A stretch of DNA of 64,000 bases from Phlebotomus papatasi (lineage: Eukaryota > Arthropoda > Insecta > Diptera > Psychodidae). Within the stretch, counting starts at the first letter, position 1. Every line of letters starts with the position of its first letter. The translations under genes and the position numbers were made by a program. Of this stretch, positions 46,500 to 57,685 are shown one piece after another. The stretch covers positions 2,542,001 to 2,606,000 of the forward strand of contig NC_077222.1 in assembly GCF_024763615.1 (NCBI RefSeq). Reading direction: 5' to 3'. Under the pieces are notes generated by a model, which worked only from the letters and a program-made list of their open reading frames with translations, was not told where the DNA came from and did no database searches.

Positions 46500-47333
46500 A
46501 TGAAGAAGGCAGTTTGTTTGGTAGTTCTTTTGAGCATTTTTGCAGCTGGAGCATTTGCATCACGTAAGTTCAATAGATTAATGAAAAAATCAGTTCAGGA
46601 CATACCAAAATAATTTGCAGCATTCTTCAGTGGAAGGATTCTTGGAGGATCTGATGCTGTTGCTGGACAATTCCCATTTGCTGTGTCCCTGCGGACTCTC
46701 CTGAACACTCACTTCTGCGGCGGATGCATCCTCAATGAGCGCTGGGTCCTTACATCTGGTCACTGCATGATGGGCCGTGACCAGGATGCCATCAATATCG
46801 TGGCTGGAAGTCACCTGCGGAATTCCGGTGGGCTGGTTTTTCGCAGTTCGCGAATTTTCACACATCCCAACTTCAATTTCAACCTAATGACCAATGATGT
46901 GTCTCTGATTCTGGTGACTACTCCATTTTTCTGGACCAACAACATTCAGCCCATTTCTCTGGGAGATTCTGAGATTTCAGGTGGAGTTACAGCTACACTC
47001 CTTGGCTGGGGATGGACAACAAATCCTGGAAGTTTAGCAGATGCCCTTCAGTGGCTTCCGAGTGTGACTCTGACCCAGGATGAATGTCGTTCGAGGCATG
47101 CTCTAGCCCAGAGAGCTTTTATTCACGATAACACCTTATGCACGTCCAATCCGTTTGGCCAGGGAATGTGCATGGGAGATACTGGAGGTCCTGTAATCAT
47201 CGGAAATTCCGTGATTGGTGTTAAAAGTTGGAGTGTTCAATGTGGTTTAGTGCCCGATATTCATGCTCGTGTCTCCAGCCACCGCGAATGGATAGTCTCC
47301 CTGGCGGAAGCACCAATTCACCAACTTCCATGA
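46500..47333 (+). CDS. Secreted S1-family serine protease homologue (active Ser replaced by Thr)
   Basis: Exons 46500-46563 and 46621-47333 (57-bp intron, GTAAGT..TTTGCAG) give 258 residues. A signal peptide (to about A20) and a very short propeptide precede GR|ILGG (cleavage after R27), the usual activation site with Leu for Val. His69 (TSGHC) and Asp114 (NDVSLI) are in place. The serine motif reads MGDTGGP, so residue 209 is Thr (codon ACT, 47181-47183), one base from TCT. The three expected disulfide pairs are present (CGG/GHC, DEC/TLC, MCMGD/VQCG). The residue at the pocket base is Gly, a chymotrypsin/elastase-like pocket rather than a trypsin one. Known: Thr at this place usually abolishes or strongly lowers activity. 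It is probably a secreted non-catalytic homologue, or a recently altered digestive-type enzyme. The frame is otherwise intact. No AATAAA appears until 47705. Confidence 0.9.
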
Positions 47334-48104
47334 AAATCCCTGCAGATCCATAAAATCCCCAGCATAAGCATAAATTAACCTTTTCACATGAGAGTGTGCG
47401 TGTAATTTTATCGCAGTGTTTTGGCGAGTCATTAAAAATGTCAGCACAGAAATATGATAAAGTTCTTGGGGTTTTGTCTAAGTCGCACAAGTACAAAGTT
47501 GAACAAGTGGAATTTATCTTCATTAGCAAAACGACAGTGTTTATAATAGGAAGCTCCAAGAGTCTTCAGGTACAAGGAGACTTGTCGGGGTAATGAGGTA
47601 AATGGAGTTTGAAAATGGTATGAGAAAATTGTGTTAAGAAGGAAAGTATCGTAAATTATGCAAACACAGACACTATATCTCAATTTTCTGGGATTTTTGA
47701 AAAAAATAAATAATAATTCGTGTTCATTCCGGAAGTAGAAATCGATGCTAAGACGGCGATGGCATTAATCAATCAATTTACATTGATAATTCTTTTCCAT
47801 AAATAATTTATCTGTGGGAAGCTACGTTTAACAGAAAATAGGTTTTCTCTTAAAAAATCTGGTTTTTTCTCACTTCATACTCTTAGTTATCTTCCAGAAT
47901 CTAGCCAGAAAATGGCTGTGGATACTCTTACAAGAAATTGTAGATTGTGAAAATGTAAGAATTGGAAGATCTCCCTTTGTGGTTCTTTCATGTGATAAAA
48001 TCTTACTGCTTTTTTGTTATAATCCCCCGTGTGTGTCTTGGCTAAATTAAAGAATATCGCAGATTTTCTATTTTAGTTCAAGAGGTCATGAAATTGTGTA
48101 ATAA
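47334..48104. other. Intergenic, no gene recognised
   Basis: Downstream of the protease homologue. AATAAA at 47705-47710 is the first canonical poly(A) signal, an unusually long 3' UTR if used. Short frames here are not supported. Confidence 0.4.
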
Positions 48105-48690
48105 GACTGTTGAGCCTGGAGGAGTTGGAGGGAGAAAGCCCGTCCTGACGAAGACTCTTCTAAGCCAACGGTACCAATCACTGTTCAGCTGGGGTGGTAA
48201 CTTTAAAAACACCTTTTTAATCTTGTCCAGAGCTTTCGGTCCGGATATGGACCTTCTTCATTGACTATAATATAAATGTTAATGTAATAAAATATCCTTT
48301 ATAGCCACTGAAGAAGGTCCATATCCGGACCGAAAGCTCTGGGCAAGATTAAAAAGGTGTTTTTAGTCTTGAGGTGTAGAAATTCTCACTGGTGATCACC
48401 GGAATTTTTATAATAGAATATCCATGTTCGTCTTTAGAATGTACTGTCCTGGATATCAAATTTTAATACCCGAATGGTAAATTCTATTATCCAGATAGTG
48501 GATTTTACTAGCCATATAGTAAATTTTACTATTCACATATTAGAATGTCAATTTCAGCCCATAATGGCAGATAACTTCAAATTACGATATCGTTATACTT
48601 CCGCTAGATGGAGTTGTGAGTACCCGACGAATTATTCCGAAGGCACAATCGAATCTGCTCCTCAGTCAGTCTTCATCAGTGAAGCGTGGA
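48105..48690 (+). mobile_element. CCCGTCCTGACGAAGAC dispersed repeat, interrupted copy
   Basis: Shares GGAGGGAGAAAGCCCGTCCT, GACGAAGACTCTTCTAAGCC and AATCACTGTTCAGCTG, then TTCCGCTAGATGG and GGCACAATCGAATC, with 56015-56340. Here about 360 bp (about 48203-48562) is inserted between the two halves. The class of element is unknown; no coding or terminal repeats were recognised. Confidence 0.6.
48211..48368. repeat. CTTTCGGTCC foldback
   Basis: Inverted arms AACACCTTTTTAATCTTG, AGAGCTTTCGGTCCGGATAT and GGACCTTCTTCA with their reverse complements, around a ~55-bp AT-rich loop. The inner arms match those of the element at 40672-40900. Confidence 0.85.
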
Positions 48691-50748
48691 GAAAAAAATC
48701 TTGAAAAATATATAAATAAGTGCTTATATTTTTATTATTTTTATTTTTCTGTATTTTTTTTATTCTAAAACAATATTTTGTGGCAATCTACAAAGGACCA
48801 CCGAAACTGCTATTAGAAAATAACTGTGAAGATCTCGATGTTAATTTTTTCGAATATTGCGAAACGAATACTAAAATTCCTTATTTATGTTTTTGCCTTC
48901 CGTATTCCAAATCATGAAAGCTTTTCTTCCAGGATGTAATTGATTTCTTGGACCCTAGTCTGTTAAAATTTTTCCATTCAGAAGTTTTTTTTTTCAGCTC
49001 GCATGTCTCGGATGTTTTTCCAACTTGAAAAATATGAAATCCTGTCGGGGTTTCTTGTGGTGGTTTTCTTCGAAAATCGATTGTAAAAACACGAACAAAG
49101 TGAATAATTGTTGACAAAGTGAGGGGTTATACAGAGCTGGATACTTTCTGAGACCTTGTATATTAAAGGTTTGCGATGCAGATAAATAAAGATTTTCACA
49201 CTACATAATCTGCATCAAGCATAAAATGTCGAATGATAATGGAATTGTTTAATATTAAGATATAAAATTGCGAAATTTTAGTTCATTATTCCAAAAATTT
49301 TACGAAAATGACAGACCTCTTTGAGAAATTTTGAATTCCTGCCAAACTGCAAACTCTCCACGCTGATTTGCGATAATCAGTACCCATTAGGAGTTTTTTT
49401 GGAGAAAGCTCATAACCTGTGAATAGCTACGCACATTTGTTTATTAATAATCAGCCAAACAAATCAGCAAAATCTCTGAATTGACCCATAAGTTTAATTT
49501 TTAATTAATCTCACAGCGTTATGAGCCTGTATGTCTTACAAAATCACCTTCAGTGGTTCTGTTATGCGATAAAATTTTCCTCCTTTTGTTATAATTCCCC
49601 CTGAGTGTCTCGGCTAAAATATAAAATCTTGCAGACTTTGTTATACAGATCAACGCGTTATGAAATTTGTAAATCAATTAATACTCTCTTTTAAATTAAT
49701 ACCCAAATATTTACTCAAGAATTAAAGAATTTCCTAAATTCTTCTTAAATTTTAGAATGCTTTATTTGATAAATTGCAGATCAACTGGAATTTTCAGCTT
49801 AAAGTTTTGTATCCATAATAAACACAAATGTCTTTATCAACTCCTCCAACGTGTTTATTTATATCTCAAGTTGCTAAGGAAGACATTACTAATTTACAAG
49901 AAAACAATAGAGAGTGAGGGGGTGGCATCTAACATTCACCCTCAATTTCCTCAAACGATAATCAGAGATATTTTCTTCTAACACCCTCTAAATAGGAAAA
50001 TTTCACAAGTTGCAAATAAGTTTAGCGGTATCTTTAGATATTAAATCTCACCCTTGTGTTGCTTATATGACATCCAATGACATAAATGAACATAATTCCG
50101 TGATATTTCCCATCCATCTCCCCCTTTTAGATCTCATCGGTAAAAAAAATAAATTCCTAAATGCTGTAAAATTTCCAGTTTTGTGTTGAAGCCCATAGCA
50201 CAGGACAGCATAAAATGATGGGTTGATATTATTAACATCTGCTACAATTCTTGACCAACAATATTTCCACAATAAAAAATAATATCGATTTCACTATAAA
50301 CTGCGATATAAAATGCCCTCCCATTCATCCTTTTTTTTTCGCATCCACCCACGACCACAACTCTTTTGGAATCACGAAGGGTGATTTTGCACATAAAAAA
50401 AAAGTTGGACATCAAAAAAGAAATGTTATTTTTCTCATCTTCGGTCGAATCAACCGTGTGTATGAGATCATTTTTTTTATTCGCAAATCTAATATTTGGG
50501 AGGAATATCTTTTACATTCCCCCCAAAGCATCTTGTGTACCATGGACCAGAGAAATATAACTTTGGTTTCCGGTGTTCAATTTGATTGTCCATAGGCAAA
50601 GGAGTGTGTCCATCTTGAGGAGGGAGAGTACAGAAAAAATAGACTTTCACCCCTTTTTTTCTATATCGCTCATGCAGTATTACAGAGGCGTATGATGGTG
50701 CTATTCCATCAAAAAATTAAAACGGAAAGCCTGTGTTCTAATGTGCTT
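48691..50748. other. Intergenic, no gene recognised
   Basis: About 2 kb of AT-rich sequence. Short frames (60-114 codons) show no recognisable similarity and start or end in low-complexity stretches. Confidence 0.4.
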
Positions 50749-50877
50749 TTGTACGTATTCGACATTTCCTTGTTTGGGTTCTTGTCACGACTGTTCAGTG
50801 GTTTTGGAACATGACGAGTACTGGGCAAAATAGTCGTGACAGGAACTAACACCAGAAAAGTCGATTACGTAAAAACA
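50749..50877. mobile_element. Small foldback element
   Basis: Arms TTTTGTACGTATTCGAC and GTTCTTGTCACGACTGTT pair with AATAGTCGTGACAGGAAC and GTCGATTACGTAAAAAC around a ~35-bp centre. 129 bp, non-coding. Confidence 0.65.
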
Positions 50878-51474
50878 ACTGAGAACAGTCATGTACTAAA
50901 AAATGTTCGAGAGAAAAATTTATTCTTTTCATTTTAGAATGGAGTAGCACTATGAATCAGATGAGTGTAACTTTATTTTGAAATTCTAATGGCTCCGGCA
51001 CACCTTTTAAATCGGTAGAATTTCATGAAATCAAAATTCACGTCATTTTCTTTCTCGAAAGGTTTGTATAAGTCTATGCTACTCCTCGGACTCTTTGGAT
51101 TCCAAATTAAACTGAACTAAATTTAATTTAGTGTGATGTTCAAAAGAAGAAGAAGAGTGCGAAAGAGCAGGATAGACATATTTAAAACTTTTAAGAAAGA
51201 AAGAGATGCGAATTTTGACTTTATGAAATTTTCCTAATATGAAAGGTGTACCGGAGCCATTAGTATTGAATTTAATAAAATGAATTCACAAAAAATCAAT
51301 TTTAAGTCCCGCCCCGTTCACGAGCCAAGGACTAATAAAGCCGAATATTTTTCAAATTTTGGAAATCAATACAACAGACCTACTCGTAAATTTTACTGTG
51401 AAGGCCTATTGGACTAAAAGAGTATTTTTACACAAAATCTCCTTTTCGAAATTTAAATCCTACATTGATATTTA

Positions 51475-51691
51475 GGGGAAAGCGCGCTACCTTCGGACGA
51501 CTCAAGCTTCGCACAATTCAATTTTTTCTCTATGTTCCTTACGGATTTCACACATATTTCTTTTCTGAAAATTTGAGGGATTGGACTAGCTATTAAAATA
51601 TAATATTATAACGGGCCAAATTCATTTATAACACATTGAAAAAAATGATTTGTACGAAAGATAAATCGTCCGAAAGTAGCGCGCTTTCCCC
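51475..51691. mobile_element. GGGGAA-end MITE, family C copy 2
   Basis: TA-flanked, 217 bp. Ends GGGGAAAGCGCGCTACCTTC / GTAGCGCGCTTTCCCC. The interior is colinear with 8981-9195. In this copy the inverted pairing is better preserved. Confidence 0.85.
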
Positions 51692-51693
51692 TA

Positions 51694-52980
51694 CACCGGT
51701 TCAATTTGCCTATCTTTCGGCGCATAAAATCCACTCTTCAAAGCTTTATTCGAAATACTTTCGAAAATCTGTTCTCTGTAAATCATTTGAATTCATGTAG
51801 TTTAATATGTCTAATTCATAAGCGAAATGTTTTTGACGTGGTTTTTGTTATCTTAATTTAAGGCGGAGTTTCCTTTTTTTTAGATTTTATTTGATAATAT
51901 CTAAATTATTTGATAGTTCTTATTTGATGGCAAGCGTTTAAAATTACGTTGCTTAAATTCTAGATTTGAGCTTTGCGATAGATATTTACAGAGATTTTTA
52001 TGTTTCCTTTAAAAAAATAATTTTTTATCGTCAAAAATGAAAATTTGGAAAACGCTTTCTAGAAGTAAGAGTTTTTTTTATTTTAGTTATAATGTAGGCA
52101 CTTGTACTTTATCAAAATGATAAATAACCCATCTTTCCTGTTTTCTTAAATTTCCTCTACTCTATTTTAATAAAATTCTTTTCCATAATTCAAGAGCATT
52201 TCAAAGTGAAACAGAAAGTCTGATAGATATCCTGTTTTAGTCGAGACACACTTGGGGGATTATAACAGACAACAGAGAGATTTTATGTCAGGAATGAACC
52301 ACTTTAAGAGATATTTTAAGACTAACAAGTGTAGTTTCTAAACACACACTTTTAAACAAATCCTGTATAAATAAGTATGAAATAGACATACGTCTCTGTA
52401 CTATTTAAAGACCTATAACCATGGAATTTTCACTGCAAAAAATGACCACATTTTTCTTTAAAGAAAACGCAACATATGTATAAAACTCTTCCCCCAGAAA
52501 GTCTACACACAAATTTTATTCCATCTTTTCTGACCCACGATTCTTGGGGTGGAAGGTGTTCTGTTGATCCCTCTCCATTCACAATTTCATGCCAGAAAAT
52601 CATTTGAGGTTGGGGATAGCTGAAAAATGTTGCCTGAATTTATCATCTATTGGTGACTGACCGAAGATGATGGCACATTTGTGTTTGCCCAGCTTGCCCA
52701 CAGACACTCACATCAAATAACCATTTTCCCAACTCAGTGGGAGGGACGCAATTTTTACCCAAAAACCTGTGATTTTGCATTAGACGCCGCACTGGAGCAA
52801 AAGGAAAGCACAAAGAATTGGTGATTTTTTTTCGCACAAATTCTTTTTTTTCAGGCAAGGAGTTGATATCTGTATGAGAATTTGAGTTATGCTTTTCATG
52901 AGTGGTGGGGGGTCGTTGAATTGAGAAGCTGATATCTCTAAGCATTTAGCCTAAGACACGGCAATGTTAAAAAAAATGGA
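51694..52980. other. Intergenic, no gene recognised
   Basis: AT-rich. The minus-strand frame at 52643-52945 (100 codons) lies in a slightly GC-richer patch but resembles nothing known to me and has no promoter or splice context. Confidence 0.4.
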
Positions 52981-52982
52981 TA

Positions 52983-53195
52983 GGGGAAAGTACTCTCCCT
53001 TCGAACGTTCATACCTTCGAATATTGTGAATTTTATCTTATTTTTCCTAAAAGACTTACACATTTCTATTAAATATTAGTTAGCTTATCATAATATTGAT
53101 AATTACGTGATTATTATGTGCAAGTTTCTTAGAAAAAGTAAAACAAATTCACATTATTCGAAGGCATGAACGTTCGAAAGGAGAGTACTTTCCCC
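52983..53195. mobile_element. GGGGAA-end MITE, family B copy 2
   Basis: TA-flanked partner of 7416-7633 with ends GGGGAAAGTACTCTCCCTTC and GAGAGTACTTTCCCC, and interior CTAAAAGACTTACACATTTC and TATTAAATATTAGTTAGCTT. Confidence 0.85.
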
Positions 53196-53219
53196 TAATT
53201 AAAATATATATTTTTTATA

Positions 53220-53360
53220 GGGATGGCTTCGTTTATACTCTGGCTTTGAGCACTTCATATTTTTCCGCTATTCCTTTAATGAATCTGACCTAATTTTTTC
53301 AGGAAATGTGTGACTTAAGACTAGCTATTAAGTGTTCGAAGCCAGAGTGCGTGCGAAGCC
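53220..53360. mobile_element. GGGATGGCTTCG MITE
   Basis: TA-flanked, 141 bp. GGGATGGCTTCG..ACTCTGGCTTTGAGCAC pairs with GTGTTCGAAGCCAGAGTGCG..CGAAGCC. It begins about 20 bp right of the previous MITE. A truncated relative lies at 11572. Confidence 0.7.
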
Positions 53361-53384
53361 TAAAAGTCTTCTTCTATTAATACT

Positions 53385-53560
53385 GCTCATAGCGCTATCA
53401 GTTGACGAAAAAAAGACAGAATATTAGAATAAAGTGAAAGTTACCATATGGTAACTTTTATAGTCATAATTACCTCATTATAACGTAGAGGTTTCTTCGC
53501 GATACGAAAGTATGATAAAAATAACGTCATTATGACTGAAATTAAAGACTTGTTACGCTC
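53385..53560. repeat. Dispersed TTACCATNTGGTAA repeat, copy 2
   Basis: Partner of 31620-31865, containing GTTACCATATGGTAAC, TAATTACCTCATTATAACG and AAGTATGATAAAAATAACGT. Confidence 0.5.
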
Positions 53561-53623
53561 TTAACATCACTGTAACGTCAGTACTTCGACATTAAATTTA
53601 CATTAAATTTGATTGCTCTCACG

Positions 53624-54025
53624 GCGTTATCACACTTGCACATTAAAGTTTTAATGTGATTCACATTAATTGTCACTTGTGAGCGTCCAAATATGTTATT
53701 TGTGTCTTTGAGTCACTTAGTATTTGGGGTTTTTCTATTTATTGATAAAGAAGTGGACTTGGCTTGCAAAAATAAGTTTAAATTTACCTAAAGTATAAAT
53801 ATTTTTCACATTAAAAAATTAAAGAGAAAATAGCATTAATTTTTCGCATTAATGCTATAAATCAATTTATATCAAATTTTGCGGGCCAAGTCTACCTTTT
53901 TATCAATAAATAGATCAAATTTAGTATATAAAATGACTCAAACACACAAATTACACATTTGGACTCTCACCAGCGACAGTTAATGTGAATCATATTAAAA
54001 TTTTAACGTGCAAGTGGAATAACAC
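53624..54025. mobile_element. Foldback MITE, family A copy 2 (reverse)
   Basis: 402 bp. Ends GCGTTATCACACTTGCAC and GTGCAAGTGGAATAACAC. Its left arm matches the right arm of 1965-2354 and vice versa, so the two copies are in opposite orientation about 51 kb apart. Confidence 0.8.
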
Positions 54026-54027
54026 AG

Positions 54028-55133
54028 TCAGACTAGTAAAATTTTAGTCATTCTGCTGACGTAATATTAAAAACGTTCAAAAGGCATCTTCAAGACCTAG
54101 TTTTATGTCTTTAGTTATTTGGTGTCACTTTCGTACAATGTTAATCTTTATGCAAAAATGAATTAATGATTATAGTTGTAAAGTTTTTTTTTAACAACAA
54201 TATATTAACCCCTTTAACTATCCTTCTATCGAGACGAAGTTCAACATTTGTGTACCAGGGAGAAGACAATATGATAAAGTGAATTTATGTTTTATTCATA
54301 TTTCACCTTAAACTTCTCCATAAATTCTCAAAAAATACCCCCAATGTCAAGATGCATTATAATTTTTAAAAATTCATATCATTCGCATTTTGACCAAAAA
54401 GTCAATAATTCGTGAGAAGAAAAAAGTAGTGTATCAAGACCGTCTGGTGCACTTTTCCTAATTAATAAATCAGCTGAAAGCGATGTGTCTCTTCCCTTAA
54501 AAGTGGAAAATTTGTAATACAAGTAATATTACTAGCGGTGGGAGTCAGGAAAATGATAATTAAAAAACTTTTCTGCACAGGATGCAATAACTCTGGGTGC
54601 AAAGGTAGAAAATTTTCCTGAAGGATTGAGGGGAGGGGAATGAGAGATAATTAAATTTAGTTTGTAATGTTGAAGGATGAATTTAGTAGAGAAGAACATC
54701 CCAGTAAATTGCTGGACCAATTCGTTGGAAATGTTATTATTGGAATATGTAAATTTATTCCAACCTAATATATATTATATATATATATGAAGTTAAACAT
54801 TCCCAAAACTCTCATATTTTGCACTTGAAAACATGATGTGGCGGTGTTACATAAAACACAGCATTGCAATATGTTGTGAATCTGCTGTAATTCGCTTGTT
54901 TTACCTTTACATATTCCACTGGTACAGGAACACAATGTGCACGAGACACAAGAGGTTGAGGATGCTTCACCATACTTGGAATTTGCTACACATAAATCAG
55001 TTAGCGTGGGTTGTTAAAAAAGAAGAGTTTGGGGTAAAAAGCATCTCAACTTCTTCCTGTTCTTCTCAACCATGGAGAAAATGTGTGAGTCTTATACTTA
55101 TGCCCATATGAAGCCTTTTAAGCTCAATGACTG
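54028..55133. other. Intergenic, no gene recognised
   Basis: Contains a (TA)n microsatellite at about 54769-54788 and AT-rich unique sequence. The frame at 54833-55111 has no recognisable similarity. Confidence 0.4.
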
Positions 55134-55497
55134 CACAGAAAAAAAATTGTAAAATAGTTTGTAAATGTTTTGAAAAGTTCGTAAAAGTTTGTACTTTTCT
55201 TGTAAACATTATTCGTTACATGATCACTTGGCTGACATTTTATGTTCTTCTATGAACAATTGTTTGTGAAATGTTTGTACACAATAAAACAGAATTCGTA
55301 ATATTTTGTCAAATGTTCGCATTTTGTTAGACAGACAAAAATATACGAACAAATGTTTGTAAAAAAATTTAAAAAAAGGTCATGAAGTGCTTGCTACGAA
55401 CAATGTTTGTGAAAAACTACAAACTTTAACATACTTTTTAATAGTTTATACCCACAAATATTAACTAAATATTTTACAAAATGATTTTTTCCTGGGT
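55134..55497. mobile_element. TTTGTTCGT foldback element, copy 4
   Basis: Left end CACAGAAAAAAAATTG. The arms carry AAAGTTTGTACTTTTC, ATTCGTTACATGATCACTTG and their diverged counterparts. The right end (TTTTTTCCTGGG) is eroded. Confidence 0.6.
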
Positions 55498-55515
55498 AGG
55501 ATAAAATGTTAATTA

Positions 55516-55756
55516 GGGTAGGTGTGCCAAAATTTCAGACAGCTTTATATTTCGTCCACTTTGAGTGTAATTTCGGCCAAACAATTAAATGAATTACAAT
55601 TAAGGATTTAATCTTCGAATAATCCATGAATTTATCTTGCTTTTATGAAGTATTAAGAAGTAACAAGAAATTTCAATATGTATTAAAAATATTGCATTTC
55701 TAACTTAGGATTTCGGTGCTTATTTGCAACTAGACCGAAATTTGGCACACTTACCC
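55516..55756. mobile_element. GGGTAGGTGTGCC MITE
   Basis: TA-flanked, 241 bp. GGGTAGGTGTGCCAAAATTT pairs with AAATTTGGCACACTTACCC. AAGTAACAAGAAATTTCAAT and GCTTATTTGCA show kinship with the 1.07-kb element at 32459-33525, of which this looks like a short deletion derivative. Confidence 0.7.
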
Positions 55757-55795
55757 TATAATGCAAAATATAAGTGGGTCAAATTTGAGGTTCGC

Positions 55796-55916
55796 CAAAC
55801 AAACAAAAATATATAAACGAAACACAAAAATTTACGAAAAATGTTCCTATTATCGAACAATGTTTATGAAAAATACAAATTTTTGCCAAATATTTTACAA
55901 AATATTTTTTTCTGTG
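55796..55916. mobile_element. TTTGTTCGT foldback element, partial copy
   Basis: Contains CCAAACAAACAAAAATATAT, CGAACAATGTTTATGAAAAA and the terminal TTTTTTTCTGTG. Only about one arm is left. Confidence 0.5.
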
Positions 55917-56014
55917 TTGGAAAAGAAATCTTTGTATTATCAATTAAGTGAATTAGTGGAATTTAAAAACACTGTAAAACTGGTATGCTTCACCCTTTCT
56001 ACAGCATTTTGTAG

Positions 56015-56340
56015 TAGGTCTGTTGAGCCTAGAGCAGTTGGAGGGAGAAAGCCCGTCCTGACGAAGACTCTTCTAAGCCAACAGTACCAATCACTGTTCA
56101 GCTGAGGTGGTAACTTTGAGGGGTGCTATAACGACGGCTAACTTCAAGTTACGCTATCGCTATAGTTCCGCTAGATGGGGTTGTGAGTGTTCAACGAGTT
56201 ATTCCGAAGGCACAATCGAATCGGCTCCTCAGACGGTCTTCACCAGTGAAGGGAGGAGGACTCTAGATTCGTGGTCTTCTTGGAATGGGCAATGGGGGCT
56301 CAATCCCGGGGGGATAGCGATGAAGCATGTTTTCTAGCAT
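56015..56340 (+). mobile_element. CCCGTCCTGACGAAGAC dispersed repeat, uninterrupted copy
   Basis: Colinear with 48105-48690 without the insert: GTTCAGCTGAGGTGG runs straight on to GGCTAACTTCAAGTTACG. It extends further right (GGGGGCTCAATCCC, GGTGTGGGTCC). It is GC-richer than its surroundings. The + frame open at 56107-56337 crosses it but has no known match. Confidence 0.6.
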
Positions 56341-57683
56341 GTTCAGGTGTGGGTCCTGTAGCATTCTTTCTACAATTGTTTTCGGAAGGAAACCGATATG
56401 TTTATAAGTATATTTAAAATTTATTCATGAATTATTTAATTTTCTATTTATTTGGTCAAGTTCACTAAACATTTGTAAAATTCTTTAAATATTTGTAGCT
56501 TCAATTGCTTGGCTAAAATAACATTTTGCTATTATTTACTCAATTTTGAAAGAGAAAATAGTATTCATCATTATTAACCGTAAATTGTTGATTTTACAAA
56601 TAGTCCCTTAAATAAATTTTTCATATTCTTTCGTTTCAAAAATATGAAAAACTCTCTATCTACTAATAATTTACTATTTTTTTTAGATTTTAATTTGAAA
56701 TTCCAACTGTCGCGAATATTAAATAATTTTTGATTTGTAATACCTACACTTTTGTTGATTCTACTAACATATCTTCCAATAGCATTGTATATTATTCAAA
56801 TATACCATCCTAATTGGTTGATTTGTAATCAATCTCCTTGGAAAGAAAATCTTTAAAATATTTGTGAAATAATTTTATTTACTATTACTAATATTTGAAT
56901 TCATTTTACAAAAATTTTTTTAAGCTGACTAATTTATTATCCACATATTCATAAAGAGTTTGTTGTAAAAAAAATCTGCTAAAAATATTTTGTCCACATT
57001 CACTGAAGATTTTTTGGCTTTTCTCAAGACAGTCTTTAGTAAGGAACACAAACACAATAGTTGATTCAACCAACTTTTTGTTTCAGTGATATACTTTTTT
57101 CTTTGGCACGCAACCCCCAAAATACTTTCCTCCTGTACTTTTGGCTCTGGAGTACACGGGAGTAAAATTTCCCAATAAGACATTTTTCCCAATGAAATGC
57201 TTTGATGCACATTGGAGCAAGGGAAAATATCTTGCCAGAGAGCAAAATTTCATTCAAGTGTGAATTCTGTATTCCCACCCATTTTACACATAACATTACG
57301 TGAAATTGACTGAGGTGAATTGGTTTTATTGTTAACATTCGGGAAAAAGTGTGTGGAAAAGAGAAAACGACGTCGCGTCGGCATCGAGAGCTGAGTGGAA
57401 AATGGTCCAACAAAGACCCTGAGGGGTTGGATTGTTGCAATTCAAATCAGACCCCCATTCAGAAATATTATTATTGTTATTGCAGCCATTGCTTTGATGT
57501 TTATCTCTTGCACTTTTCATACATAAATACATATAGTCAGATATTATTTCTCATTGCGACAGCAAATTATTTCCTATGTTCAACCCCTTCTTTTACGTAT
57601 GGTCAAAAATTGCATTGTAATCCCAAACAGCATTGATTGGTCACTAAAATTTGATAGAGAAATAGATGGGATATTAGATGAGA
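56341..57683. other. Intergenic, no gene recognised
   Basis: AT-rich. Overlapping minus-strand frames at 56929-57532 (66-124 codons) and the plus frame at 57349-57636 are mutually exclusive and resemble nothing known, so none is called. Confidence 0.4.
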
Positions 57684-57685
57684 TA

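Noticed and set aside
56929..57532. Overlapping minus-strand frames up to 124 codons
   Set aside because: Mutually overlapping in different frames, no recognisable domain, no splice or promoter context.
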